Shown here: piece after piece, positions 1 through 7,150 of the stretch
Position numbering within the stretch: position 1 is the stretch's first letter
How the letters are laid out: each line of letters opens with the position of its first letter
NCBI GenBank assembly: GCA_043818095.1
Contig: JBDRGD010000001.1
Span: 1 to 32,112 of the forward strand
Direction: 5' to 3'
DNA length: 32,112 nucleotides
Source of the DNA: JBDRGD01 sp043818095
GTDB taxonomy: Bacteria > Chloroflexota > Dehalococcoidia > Dehalococcoidales > RBG-16-60-22
The notes under the pieces: model-generated
What the model saw: the letters and a program-made list of their open reading frames with translations, nothing else
Told to the model about the DNA's origin: nothing
Database searches by the model: none
Made by a program: the position numbers and the translations under genes

Positions 1-355
1 GTATAGAAAGTTGCTTTGAGATTTTATTATTCCAATCTTCCAGCTTCACTAAAAAGGGATTACTTATCCTACTTTCCGTATAACTCCTATCAATGACATC
101 ACAGCTAATAATGACACTCTCAATCGTAGGCCGTTGAACGAATAACAACCGCATAATCCAAGTGCGCACGGGGCTGTTTCTGAATTCACAAACAAGTTGT
201 TGGTGCAAGCTATCCTTTGAGTCTTTGACATGGAAATCAAACTCCAACTTTGGTCTCCCGAAAATAGCCCTGAGAATAGCCACTATACCCCCCAACCCAA
301 CCAAACCGAGGATGCCAAAAATCCATTCCCAGTTGTCCGAGAACGATGGAAACAT
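1..355 (-). CDS. hypothetical membrane protein, 3' end beyond the window
   Basis: An open frame starts at ATG 355-353 and stays open to the window edge, giving 118 residues without a stop. An AGGAG Shine-Dalgarno sits 7 bases before the ATG. The protein begins MFPSFSDNWEW and has one clear membrane segment at about residues 11-28 (glycine/leucine/isoleucine rich, ending in RAIFGRP). A polar, probably cytoplasmic, part follows with no motif I recognise. Good start signals, a matching promoter upstream and a plausible membrane-anchor layout argue that it is real. Base composition is much AT-richer than the genes to the right. It is divergent from the small membrane protein gene at 516. Function unknown. 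Confidence 0.6.
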   Translation of the reverse strand, partial: MFPSFSDNWEWIFGILGLVGLGGIVAILRAIFGRPKLEFDFHVKDSKDSLHQQLVCEFRNSPVRTWIMRLLFVQRPTIESVIISCDVIDRSYTESRISNPFLVKLEDWNNKISKQLSI

Positions 356-365
356 AATTCAACTC

Positions 366-388
366 CTGCCAGTTTATTTAACTGGCAG
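366..388. repeat. perfect 9-bp inverted repeat at promoter of leftmost gene
   Basis: CTGCCAGTT, a 5-base loop, then AACTGGCAG. On the minus strand the dyad begins at the last two bases of the -10 box and covers the expected transcription start. Its end touches the Shine-Dalgarno of the gene starting at 355. It could be an operator or a 5' mRNA hairpin that limits ribosome access. No protein that would bind it is visible nearby. Confidence 0.6.
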
Positions 389-415
389 TATAGCACTTGG
401 GGAAATAGGCAACAA
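387..415 (-). promoter_or_regulatory. sigma70-type promoter for leftmost gene
   Basis: On the minus strand: -35 TTGTTG (415-410), 17-base spacer, -10 TATACT (392-387). It lies about 30 bases upstream of the ATG at 355 and its -10 overlaps the 366-388 dyad. Confidence 0.5.
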
Positions 416-448
416 CCGAGAGTGAACAATAAGCCCCATTTCAACTTA

Positions 449-477
449 TTGACAAACCAGCAAGAAAGGGCTAAACT
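449..477 (+). promoter_or_regulatory. sigma70-type promoter for gene at 516
   Basis: -35 TTGACA (449-454), 17-base spacer, -10 TAAACT (472-477), about 38 bases before the ATG at 516. The -35 box is a perfect consensus. Confidence 0.6.
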
Positions 478-515
478 CCAGTCTAAAATGTAAATTGACC
501 TCAAGGAGGGCAGCT

Positions 516-923
516 ATGGGGAGGAATCTGGCAAATATCGCAAAGGCAACCCCGTGGAAGCTATCGACAATCGCCGATGATTTAATAGCAGAAGCTGGTG
601 TTAATTGCCAGAATGAAGTCAACGATGTAAAGGATGCAAGGGATTCACTGAAAGATTACATCAGTAGTATCCGTACGACGCTAGTAGGTTTGGGTATAAT
701 CAGCGGTGGCACAGGATGGTTGGTTGGCTGGGCAACGATTCTGGAGAAAATAATGAGCCTGGGTAAATTGGGCGGATTCGTCTTTATTGGGGTAGGACTC
801 CTTGCTATCTGGTGGCTTTATGATGTATATGCGGAGATACTTAAGCGTATCAGGGAGTTGAGAAAAGCCTTGAACGCACTGGATGATTGTCTGGAACAGC
901 ACCGCCCACCTCTGCCCCCTTAG
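516..923 (+). CDS. hypothetical protein with two membrane segments
   Basis: 135 residues from ATG 516, which has AAGGAGG six bases upstream; an in-frame TTG at 495 has no such site and is rejected as start. The first ~55 residues are polar and probably helical. Two hydrophobic segments follow at about 50-74 (glycine rich) and 84-105 (GGFVFIGVGLLAIWWLY). A basic/acidic helical stretch and a proline-rich tail (RPPLPP) close the protein. The layout suggests a small inner-membrane helical hairpin with cytoplasmic ends. I do not recognise a family. It is divergent from the gene at 1-355, shares its AT-rich composition, and is probably part of the same acquired segment next to the tRNA. Confidence 0.65.
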   Translation: MGRNLANIAKATPWKLSTIADDLIAEAGVNCQNEVNDVKDARDSLKDYISSIRTTLVGLGIISGGTGWLVGWATILEKIMSLGKLGGFVFIGVGLLAIWWLYDVYAEILKRIRELRKALNALDDCLEQHRPPLPP

Positions 924-976
924 AATAGCCGTGGTCCACACACCGAACAGTCTGTGAACATTCCGAGGGGAGAAAT

Positions 977-1051
977 TGGTAGCGGGGGCAGGACTCGAAC
1001 CTGCGACCTCCGGGTTATGAGCCCGACGAGCTGCCACTGCTCTACCCCGCG
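977..1051 (-). tRNA. initiator tRNA-Met (CAT)
   Basis: A 75-base cloverleaf reads on the minus strand. The acceptor strands are CGCGGGG and CCCCGCT, followed by A and an encoded CCA. The anticodon loop is CTCATAA and the T arm is GCAGG/CCTGC around TTCGAGT. Initiator marks are visible: base 1 (C) does not pair with base 72 (T), and three consecutive G-C pairs end the anticodon stem (GGG/CCC). Its 3' end faces the AT-rich patch at 1-930. Confidence 0.95.
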
Positions 1052-1066
1052 TCAGCGTGTCTTTCA

Positions 1067-1095
1067 AGTATAGACCTCCGGCATGGCCGTGTCAA
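1067..1095 (-). promoter_or_regulatory. sigma70 promoter of initiator tRNA gene
   Basis: Minus strand: -35 TTGACA (1095-1090), 17-base spacer, -10 TATACT (1072-1067), 15 bases before the mature tRNA 5' end. Near-perfect strong promoter, as expected for an initiator tRNA. Confidence 0.75.
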
Positions 1096-1111
1096 ATCCG
1101 GGGGGCTTTCA

Positions 1112-1140
1112 TTGACACTGCCCGCGGGCCGGTGTTAGAT
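1112..1140 (+). promoter_or_regulatory. sigma70 promoter for the DUF503-helicase-ftsY-lgt run
   Basis: -35 TTGACA (1112-1117), 17-base spacer, -10 TTAGAT (1135-1140). The ATG at 1153 follows closely, so the leader would be very short, and no strong Shine-Dalgarno is visible. The first gene may be read from a nearly leaderless mRNA. Confidence 0.55.
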
Positions 1141-1152
1141 TAAAGACAAACG

Positions 1153-1443
1153 ATGAACGTGGGGATATGCCGGGTCAGCCTGCGGGTGCCGGAGAACTCT
1201 TCCCTCAAGGGCAAGCGCCAGGTCCTGAAGTCCATCATCGCGCGCATCCGCAACAGCTATAACGTCTCCGTGGCGGAGATAGACGACAACGACCTCTGGC
1301 AGGTGGCGACCATCGGTATCTGCTGCGTGAGCAACGACCGCCGCTACACCAACCAGGTCCTCTCCAAGATAGCCAGCACGATGGTTAACGGGCGCTTCGA
1401 CGTCGAGATACTGGACTACAACATCGAAATCATCTCCGTGTGA
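1153..1443 (+). CDS. DUF503 (YlxP-like) small protein
   Basis: 96 residues matching the DUF503/YlxP family in length and pattern. It opens with a beta strand (MNVGICRVSLRVP), followed by the hallmark SLKGKRQVLKSIIARIRNSYNVSVAEID and the strand-helix VATIGICCVSND. YlxP-type proteins are ferredoxin-fold proteins often encoded near nusA/infB/rbfA and thought to act in ribosome maturation or RNA binding; the exact role is not settled. Here the neighbour is a helicase gene starting 12 bases after its stop, so the two are probably co-transcribed. Family assignment is firm, function is not. Confidence 0.88.
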   Translation: MNVGICRVSLRVPENSSLKGKRQVLKSIIARIRNSYNVSVAEIDDNDLWQVATIGICCVSNDRRYTNQVLSKIASTMVNGRFDVEILDYNIEIISV

Positions 1444-1455
1444 AGGTAAATCCTG

Positions 1456-3744
1456 ATGGACACCTTAGCCTTTCTCAATCACCTCAAGAACCTGCCCTCG
1501 TATTACGACCAGATTGTCCACGTGGCGCAGATTATGCCCCGGCAAGCGGTCCCCGGGGAGCTGGCAGAGCCGCTGGAGCCGGGGCTGGCGGACAGCCTGC
1601 AAAAGAACGGGCTGGCGCCGTTATACGCGCACCAGGCGGCGGCGATTAATCATATCCGCCGCGGGAAAAACGTCATGGTGGCCACGTCCAGCGCCAGCGG
1701 CAAGACCCTCTGCTACAACGTCGCCGTGATGCAGTCGCTGCTCACCGCGCCCCGGGGAAGGGCATTGTACCTCTTCCCCACCAAGGCGCTCGCCCAGGAC
1801 CAGCTGCGGAACCTGCGCCAGCTCTTTTCCCCGCACCTTTTCCCCCCGGAGGACTTCGCCACCTTCGACGGCGATACCCCCCAGGAGGAGCGGGCGGGGA
1901 TAAGGAGGCGGGGCCGCATCATCTTCAGCAACCCGGACATGCTCCACCTGGGCATCCTGCCGCGCCACCATGTCTGGGCGGGGTTCCTGCGCAACCTGAA
2001 ATACGTGGTCGTCGATGAAGCCCATATCTACCGCGGCGTCTTCGGCTCGCACGTCGCCGGGGTGCTGCGCAGGCTGCGGCGGCTCTGCCGCTATTACGGC
2101 GCCGACCCCGTCTTCGTATGCTGCTCCGCGACCATCGCCAACCCTAGTGAGCATGCCGCCAACCTGGTGGGGGCGCCCTTCGAGGTCGTCGACCGTGACG
2201 GCTCGCCGCAGGGGAAAAAGGACTTCGTTTTCTGGAACGCCCCGGTGGTGGACAAGGCGAAGAACATCCGCCGCAGCGCCAACGGCGAGGCGACTTTCCT
2301 GCTCACGGAGCTCATCGAGCAGGGCATCCGCACGCTGGCTTTCGTCCGCACCCGCCGCCTCACCGAGCTTATCTATCTCTACACCAGAGACCGGCTGATG
2401 GAGACCAGCTCCGCGCTCGCCGGACGCATCCGCCCCTACCGCGCGGGTTACCTCCCGGAGGACCGGCGGCGCATCGAGCGGGAGCTTTTCAATGGGGAAC
2501 TGCTCGGGGTGGTGGCGACCAACGCGCTGGAACTGGGGATAGATATCGGCACCCTGGAGGCGACGGTGCTTACCGGCTATCCGGGGAGCATCGCCAGCAC
2601 CTGGCAGCAGGCGGGCCGGAGCGGGCGCAGCCGGGAGGCCTCCATCAGCTTCCTGGTGGCCCGGAACGACCCCCTGGACCAGTACCTGGTGCGTCATCCC
2701 GACTTCCTCTCCGGTAGAAAATACGAAAACGCCCTGGTGAACCCGTCAAATCCCTACATCCTGCTCGGGCATCTGCTCTGCGCCGCCTGGGAAAAGCCGC
2801 TGGACGCGGATGATACCGGCTGGTTCGGGGAGGCTTATGTAGAGGTCAGGGACTCGCTCGTGGCGCAGGGCCTGCTGGTGGAGAGGAGGGGGAAGTATTA
2901 CCCCGCCCCCTCGCTGACCTATCCGGCGGCGGGCATCAGCATCCGCGCCGCCACCGGGGATAACTTCGCCGTGGTCAACGCCGCCACCGGGGAGCTTCTG
3001 GAGACGGTGGAGAGCAGCACCGCCTTTTTCCAGATTCACCCGGGGGCGATCTATCTCCACCAGGGGGACGCTTACCTGATTACCGACCTCGACCTCGCCA
3101 CCCGCACCGCTTCGGCGCGCCCCACCGATGCCGGTTATTACACCATCACCAGGGACTTCACCGACATCCACGTCCGGGGGGTAAAGCACCGGCGGAAGAT
3201 GGGAGGGGTTACCGTCTGCCTCGGCGATGTGGACGTGACCACGGAGGTGGTCGGCTTTAAGAAGAAGGCGCAGTTAACCGAGGAGGTCATCGGCGAGGAA
3301 GCGCTGGACCTGCCCGCGCAGACCTTTCCCACGGTGGCGCTCTGGTTCGACCTGCCGCCGAAGGCCATTGCCGCGCTGGAGAAAGCGCAGCTCGATTTCG
3401 CCGGGGGGCTGCATGCCCTGGAGCACGCGGCCATCGGGATACTCCCCCTCTTCGCGCTCTGTGACCGCAACGACATCGGCGGGGTCTCCACCCCTTTGCA
3501 CCCCGATACCGGGCGGGCGCAGGTCTTCATCTACGACGCTTACCCCGGCGGGGTGGGCATCGCCGAGAAGGGATTTGACATGATACGGGAATTATGGCAG
3601 GCTACGAATAGAGCCATCGCCGAATGTCCCTGCCAGGACGGCTGCCCGAGCTGCATCCAATCGCCGAAGTGCGGTAACAACAACCAGCCGCTGGACAAGG
3701 AAGCCGCCAAATTACTTCTCAAAGGATTACTGGAAATTGGCTAA
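1456..3744 (+). CDS. DEAD/DEAH-box helicase with DUF1998 zinc domain (MrfA/YprA-like)
   Basis: 762 residues, the usual size for MrfA/YprA-type SF2 helicases. Motifs in order: Walker A ATSSASGKTLCYN (about 75-88), Ia FPTKALAQDQL, II VVVDEAHIYRG (DEAH, about 184-194), III CCSATIANPSE, V ATNALELGIDIG and VI QQAGRSGR. The C-terminal part ends in a four-cysteine zinc site, CPCQDGCPSCIQSPKC (about 719-735), typical of DUF1998 proteins. Bacillus MrfA is a 3'-5' DNA helicase in repair of mitomycin-type damage; a similar DNA-repair role is inferred. The stop overlaps the TTG start of ftsY, so the two are translationally linked. Confidence 0.93.
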   Translation: MDTLAFLNHLKNLPSYYDQIVHVAQIMPRQAVPGELAEPLEPGLADSLQKNGLAPLYAHQAAAINHIRRGKNVMVATSSASGKTLCYNVAVMQSLLTAPRGRALYLFPTKALAQDQLRNLRQLFSPHLFPPEDFATFDGDTPQEERAGIRRRGRIIFSNPDMLHLGILPRHHVWAGFLRNLKYVVVDEAHIYRGVFGSHVAGVLRRLRRLCRYYGADPVFVCCSATIANPSEHAANLVGAPFEVVDRDGSPQGKKDFVFWNAPVVDKAKNIRRSANGEATFLLTELIEQGIRTLAFVRTRRLTELIYLYTRDRLMETSSALAGRIRPYRAGYLPEDRRRIERELFNGELLGVVATNALELGIDIGTLEATVLTGYPGSIASTWQQAGRSGRSREASISFLVARNDPLDQYLVRHPDFLSGRKYENALVNPSNPYILLGHLLCAAWEKPLDADDTGWFGEAYVEVRDSLVAQGLLVERRGKYYPAPSLTYPAAGISIRAATGDNFAVVNAATGELLETVESSTAFFQIHPGAIYLHQGDAYLITDLDLATRTASARPTDAGYYTITRDFTDIHVRGVKHRRKMGGVTVCLGDVDVTTEVVGFKKKAQLTEEVIGEEALDLPAQTFPTVALWFDLPPKAIAALEKAQLDFAGGLHALEHAAIGILPLFALCDRNDIGGVSTPLHPDTGRAQVFIYDAYPGGVGIAEKGFDMIRELWQATNRAIAECPCQDGCPSCIQSPKCGNNNQPLDKEAAKLLLKGLLEIG

Positions 3745-4642
3745 AGAAAACCTGTTGCAGCGCGCCCTGAAGCGCAGCCGGGAAGGCTGGCTGGGCAAGG
3801 CATTACACGTCTTTGACGGTACCGCCGTCGGCGATGAAGTCTGGGACGAGCTTGAGGAAATGCTCATCGCCGCGGACGTCGGCGTATCTACCGCCGGAAA
3901 GCTCATCGCGCAGACCCGGCAGCGGGTGGACGCAGAGCGCATCCGGGAAGGCGAGCGGGTGCGGGAAGTGCTCATAGAGGTCATGGCCGGTCTCCTCAGT
4001 GTTGCCCCCGCCGAAAGAACGGGGACGCCCCGCCCCAGGGTGACCCTGCTGGTCGGGGTGAACGGCGGTGGTAAGACCACCTCGATTGCCAAGCTGGCTT
4101 ACCGCTGGAAAAAAGAGGGGAAGAAAGTGCTGCTGGCGGCGGCGGACACCTTCCGCGCGGGCGCCATCGACCAGCTGAAAGTGCAGGGACAGCGGGCAGG
4201 CGTTGAGGTCATCGCGCACCAGCCAGGGGCAGACCCCGGGGCGGTGGTCTATGACGCCCTCCAGGCGGCGGAGAGCCGCGGCAGCGACGAGGTTATCGTG
4301 GATACGGCGGGCCGGCTGCATACCAAGGTCAACCTGATGGAAGAGCTGAAGAAAATCGGGCGGGTTGCCGGGAAGCTATCCGAGGGCGCGCCTCACCAGG
4401 TGGTGCTGGTGATTGACGCCACCACCGGGCAGAACGGCCTGCTCCAGGCGCGCCATTTCACCGAAGCGGTGGGGGTCACCGGTATCTTCCTCACCAAGCT
4501 GGACGGCACCGCCCGCGGCGGCATCGTGCTCGCCATCAGCGACGAGCTGGGCATCCCCATCGAATACGTCGGCACCGGGGAGCAGCTGGAGGACATGGCG
4601 CTTTTCGATGCCCGGGCCTTCGTGGAGGCATTATGTTCCTGA
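3737..4642 (+). CDS. ftsY: signal recognition particle receptor FtsY
   Basis: 301 residues from a TTG start that overlaps the helicase stop by 8 bases. An SRP GTPase NG domain is complete: helical N domain (1-95), G1 GVNGGGKTTSIAKLA (about 107-121), DTFRAGAIDQL (about 138), G3 DTAGRLHTK (about 188) and G4 TKLDGTARGG (about 253). FtsY docks SRP-ribosome complexes at the membrane by paired GTP hydrolysis with Ffh. The acidic A domain of proteobacterial FtsY is absent, as usual outside that group. The G1 loop has GGG where most FtsY have GVG. lgt follows 13 bases downstream, so membrane-protein targeting and lipoprotein maturation share an operon. Confidence 0.95.
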   Translation: MAKENLLQRALKRSREGWLGKALHVFDGTAVGDEVWDELEEMLIAADVGVSTAGKLIAQTRQRVDAERIREGERVREVLIEVMAGLLSVAPAERTGTPRPRVTLLVGVNGGGKTTSIAKLAYRWKKEGKKVLLAAADTFRAGAIDQLKVQGQRAGVEVIAHQPGADPGAVVYDALQAAESRGSDEVIVDTAGRLHTKVNLMEELKKIGRVAGKLSEGAPHQVVLVIDATTGQNGLLQARHFTEAVGVTGIFLTKLDGTARGGIVLAISDELGIPIEYVGTGEQLEDMALFDARAFVEALCS

Positions 4643-4655
4643 GGAGAGGCGGTTA

Positions 4656-5444
4656 ATGATTGAAATTCCTTTCAGCCCGATAGCCTTCACTATCGGCGGT
4701 CTCAGCGTGCACTGGTACGGCATCATGGTGGCGCTGGCGGTTCTCACGATGGTTGCGTGGACCCTGTGGCAGGTCAAGAAGGGCGCCCGGCTGAGCTATG
4801 ACCTGGTGCTGAACGTGTCTTTGGTGGGCGTGCCCTCCGGCATCATCGGGGCGCGGCTGCTGCACGTCCTCGATAATTTCAGCTACTACTACCAGCACCC
4901 CGGGGAAATCGTGGGGGGCTCCGGTCTGGCGATTTACGGGGCGGTGCTAGGCACGGCGCTGGGCATCTGGATTTTCAGTCGATTCCACCGCTTCGCTTAC
5001 GGCTACCTGGTGGACATCATGGCGCCGGGGATTATCCTGGCGCAGGCGGTGGGCAGGGTCGGCTGCGTCCTGAACGGCTGCTGCTATGGCCTTGAGACCG
5101 ACCTGTTTTGCGGAGTGGTCTATACCGACCCGCAGACCTTCGCCCCCATCGGCGTGGCGGTGCACCCCACCCAGATTTACGAGATTATCTACGACCTTAT
5201 CATCTTCTTCGTGCTGCTGAAGCTGCGCGGCAAGTTCCGCCCGGACGGTTCCCTGTTCACGATATACCTCGCCTTTTATGCGGTCTGGCGCTTCGCCGTG
5301 GACTTCATCCGGGAGGGAACGCCCTTCTTTCTGGGGCTGCATGAGGCGCAGGTCGTCAGCCTGGTGATTCTGACGATAACCCTGCCGCTGCTGGCTTTGC
5401 GGACACGCCCTGTCCGCAAAGAGCCGCCTGCTCAGGAAGGCTAG
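4656..5444 (+). CDS. lgt: prolipoprotein diacylglyceryl transferase Lgt
   Basis: 262 residues from ATG 4656, which has GAGGAG upstream; the same frame is open further left inside ftsY but that part is a shadow. The protein is multi-membrane and starts MIEIPFSPIAFTIGGLSVHWYGIMVALA, the usual Lgt opening. The phosphatidylglycerol-binding signature GRVGCVLNGCCYG lies near residues 133-145, followed by HPTQIYE and the C-terminal WRFAVDFIREG. Lgt moves diacylglyceryl from phosphatidylglycerol to the lipobox cysteine of prelipoproteins. Its TAG stop overlaps the TAG stop of convergent recJ within one CTAG, and a strong hairpin lies within its last codons. Confidence 0.95.
   Translation: MIEIPFSPIAFTIGGLSVHWYGIMVALAVLTMVAWTLWQVKKGARLSYDLVLNVSLVGVPSGIIGARLLHVLDNFSYYYQHPGEIVGGSGLAIYGAVLGTALGIWIFSRFHRFAYGYLVDIMAPGIILAQAVGRVGCVLNGCCYGLETDLFCGVVYTDPQTFAPIGVAVHPTQIYEIIYDLIIFFVLLKLRGKFRPDGSLFTIYLAFYAVWRFAVDFIREGTPFFLGLHEAQVVSLVILTITLPLLALRTRPVRKEPPAQEG
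5396..5420. repeat. 10-bp inverted repeat inside the lgt 3' end
   Basis: TTTGCGGACA, loop CGCCC, then TGTCCGCAAA: a perfect 10-bp stem in the last ~15 codons of lgt, at the junction with convergent recJ. No T-run follows on either strand, so it is not a standard intrinsic terminator. It may pause polymerase or protect 3' ends of both mRNAs. Confidence 0.55.
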
Positions 5445-7150
5445 TTCACCGTAGCGGCGGGGACTGCCTGGCCGCTGTTGGCGAAGTCCAGCAGGCACAG
5501 GCGCAGGCGCTCGGAACCGCCCCAGCTGTCCACCTCTATCTGGTAGACGATGTCCAGCCGGTCGGATATCCGGGGGAAGCTGTCACCGCGCCGGAAAGCC
5601 ACCCCGTCCCAGGCGGCGCCGTCCTGCTGGAACCGGAAACGGAGGTGGTCGGCGCCGTTGCCCATCGTGCGGCAGGCCGTCACCGGCACGTCCCGGCTGA
5701 GGAAGGTGGGCGCGGGGTTCGCCCTGCCGAAGGGGGCGAGCTGCTGGGTGAGGGGGAAGGTGCCGCCGCCGATTTCGCTAAGGCGGACCTGGGCGTCGAT
5801 TTCGATGTGGGGGCGGAGTTCCATCTCCGCCAGGCTTTCCGTAGCGATGGCCGTCAGGCGCTCTTCCAGTTGTGGTAAATTCCCGGTAGCGGTGGAAAAG
5901 CCGGCGGCCTGGGCGTGCCCGCCATACTGGGTGAGTAGCTCGCGGCATTCGTTCAGCGCCGTGATAATGTTGAACTCCGGGATGCTGCGGCAGCTGGCGT
6001 GGCACACCTTTTTCCCCGTGCTGATGACCACGGACGGCCGGTAAAACTCCTCGCTGAGACGGCTGGCGACCAGCCCGGAGATGCCGAGGTGGAAGGCGTC
6101 ATTGGAGGCGATGAGCAGGGGGCCGATGCCCTTCGCCAGCACCTGCTCCCGCGCGGCGGCGAAAGCGGCCGCGGTCATCTGCTGGCGCTCCGTGTTCATC
6201 TCGAGGAGCCAGGCGGCCATCTCCCGCGCTTCCCCGGGAGACGCGGCCAGCAGGAGGCGATAGCCGCCGGTGGCGTCCGCCAGCCGTCCCGAGGCGTTCA
6301 GGCAGGGGGCAATCGTCCAGGAGACCTTGTCCGCGTTCAGGCTGGCGTCCTTCAGGCCCGCCTGCTGCACCAGTTCCAGTAGGCCGGGGCGGGGGTGCCG
6401 GTTCAGGCGCTTCAGCCCTTCGATGACCAGGTAGCGGTTTTCCGCGACGAGCGGGGAAAGGTCCGCGATGGTGCCGATGGCCACCAGGTCCAGGGCGCGG
6501 TCGGCGAGCTCCGGCCTGCCCAGGGTCTGGAGGAGGGCCTGGAGCAGCTTGAAAGCCACCCCGGCGCCGGAAAGCTCCCGGAAGGGATAGCCCGAGTCCG
6601 CTAGCTTGGGGTCGATGACGGCGGCGGCGTCGGGGATTTCCTCCAGGGGGACGTGGTGGTCCGTGATGATGATGTCCATGCCTAAGCGTTTGGCTTTGGC
6701 GACTTCCGTGACATTGGTGATGCCGGTGTCCACGGTGATAACCAGGCTGGCACCCTGCTGGCGCAATGTTTTCAGGGTGGTGAGGGACAATCCGTGTCCC
6801 TCGTTCTGGCGGTGGGGGATATATGGTGTTGCTTTGCCCCCCAGCGCGGTGAGCCCCTCCACGAGCAGGGCGGTAGCCGTGATGCCGTCGGCATCGAAGT
6901 CCCCGTAGATAACGATGTTTTCCCCGGAGAGCAGCGCCCGGTAAATCCGGTTGACGGCGCGGTCCATGCCGGACAGCAGGAAGGGGTCATGGGTGAGGGT
7001 GCTGTCCCCGCTGATGAAATGCTGTATCGCGGCGGGTTCCCTGATGCCGCGATTGTAGAGGAGCTGCACGATGAGCAGGGGAAGACCGGAAGTATGCACC
7101 AGCCTCAGGTCGGGAATCGGCGGCAGCAAGTCCCAGCGGTAACGGTTCAA
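5441..7150 (-). CDS. recJ: single-stranded-DNA exonuclease RecJ
   Basis: 569 residues. The DHH-family motifs are present: DFDADGITA (about 84-92), the aspartate of VDTGI (about 141), and TDHHVPLEEIPDA with DHH at about 164-166. A DHHA1-type GGHAQAAGFS segment follows near 410 and an OB-type C-terminus closes it. RecJ degrades single-stranded DNA 5'-3' in recombination and mismatch/base-excision repair with Mn2+ or Mg2+. The start is TTG at 7150-7148, overlapping the fabF TGA (TTGA), so translation is probably coupled. The length fits bacterial RecJ. The stop shares CTAG with lgt. Confidence 0.94.
   Translation of the reverse strand: MNRYRWDLLPPIPDLRLVHTSGLPLLIVQLLYNRGIREPAAIQHFISGDSTLTHDPFLLSGMDRAVNRIYRALLSGENIVIYGDFDADGITATALLVEGLTALGGKATPYIPHRQNEGHGLSLTTLKTLRQQGASLVITVDTGITNVTEVAKAKRLGMDIIITDHHVPLEEIPDAAAVIDPKLADSGYPFRELSGAGVAFKLLQALLQTLGRPELADRALDLVAIGTIADLSPLVAENRYLVIEGLKRLNRHPRPGLLELVQQAGLKDASLNADKVSWTIAPCLNASGRLADATGGYRLLLAASPGEAREMAAWLLEMNTERQQMTAAAFAAAREQVLAKGIGPLLIASNDAFHLGISGLVASRLSEEFYRPSVVISTGKKVCHASCRSIPEFNIITALNECRELLTQYGGHAQAAGFSTATGNLPQLEERLTAIATESLAEMELRPHIEIDAQVRLSEIGGGTFPLTQQLAPFGRANPAPTFLSRDVPVTACRTMGNGADHLRFRFQQDGAAWDGVAFRRGDSFPRISDRLDIVYQIEVDSWGGSERLRLCLLDFANSGQAVPAATVN

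Noticed and set aside
162..493. Two short plus-strand open frames (162-425, 230-493)
   Set aside because: They lie antisense to the leftmost minus-strand gene, lack ribosome sites and show no protein-like pattern.
681..1067. 128-codon minus-strand open frame containing AHNPEVAGSSPAPAT
   Set aside because: It runs through the initiator tRNA gene; that peptide is the usual false translation of a tRNA and its flank.
1621..2697. 358-codon minus-strand open frame opposite the helicase gene
   Set aside because: Antisense shadow; the plus strand carries all helicase motifs.
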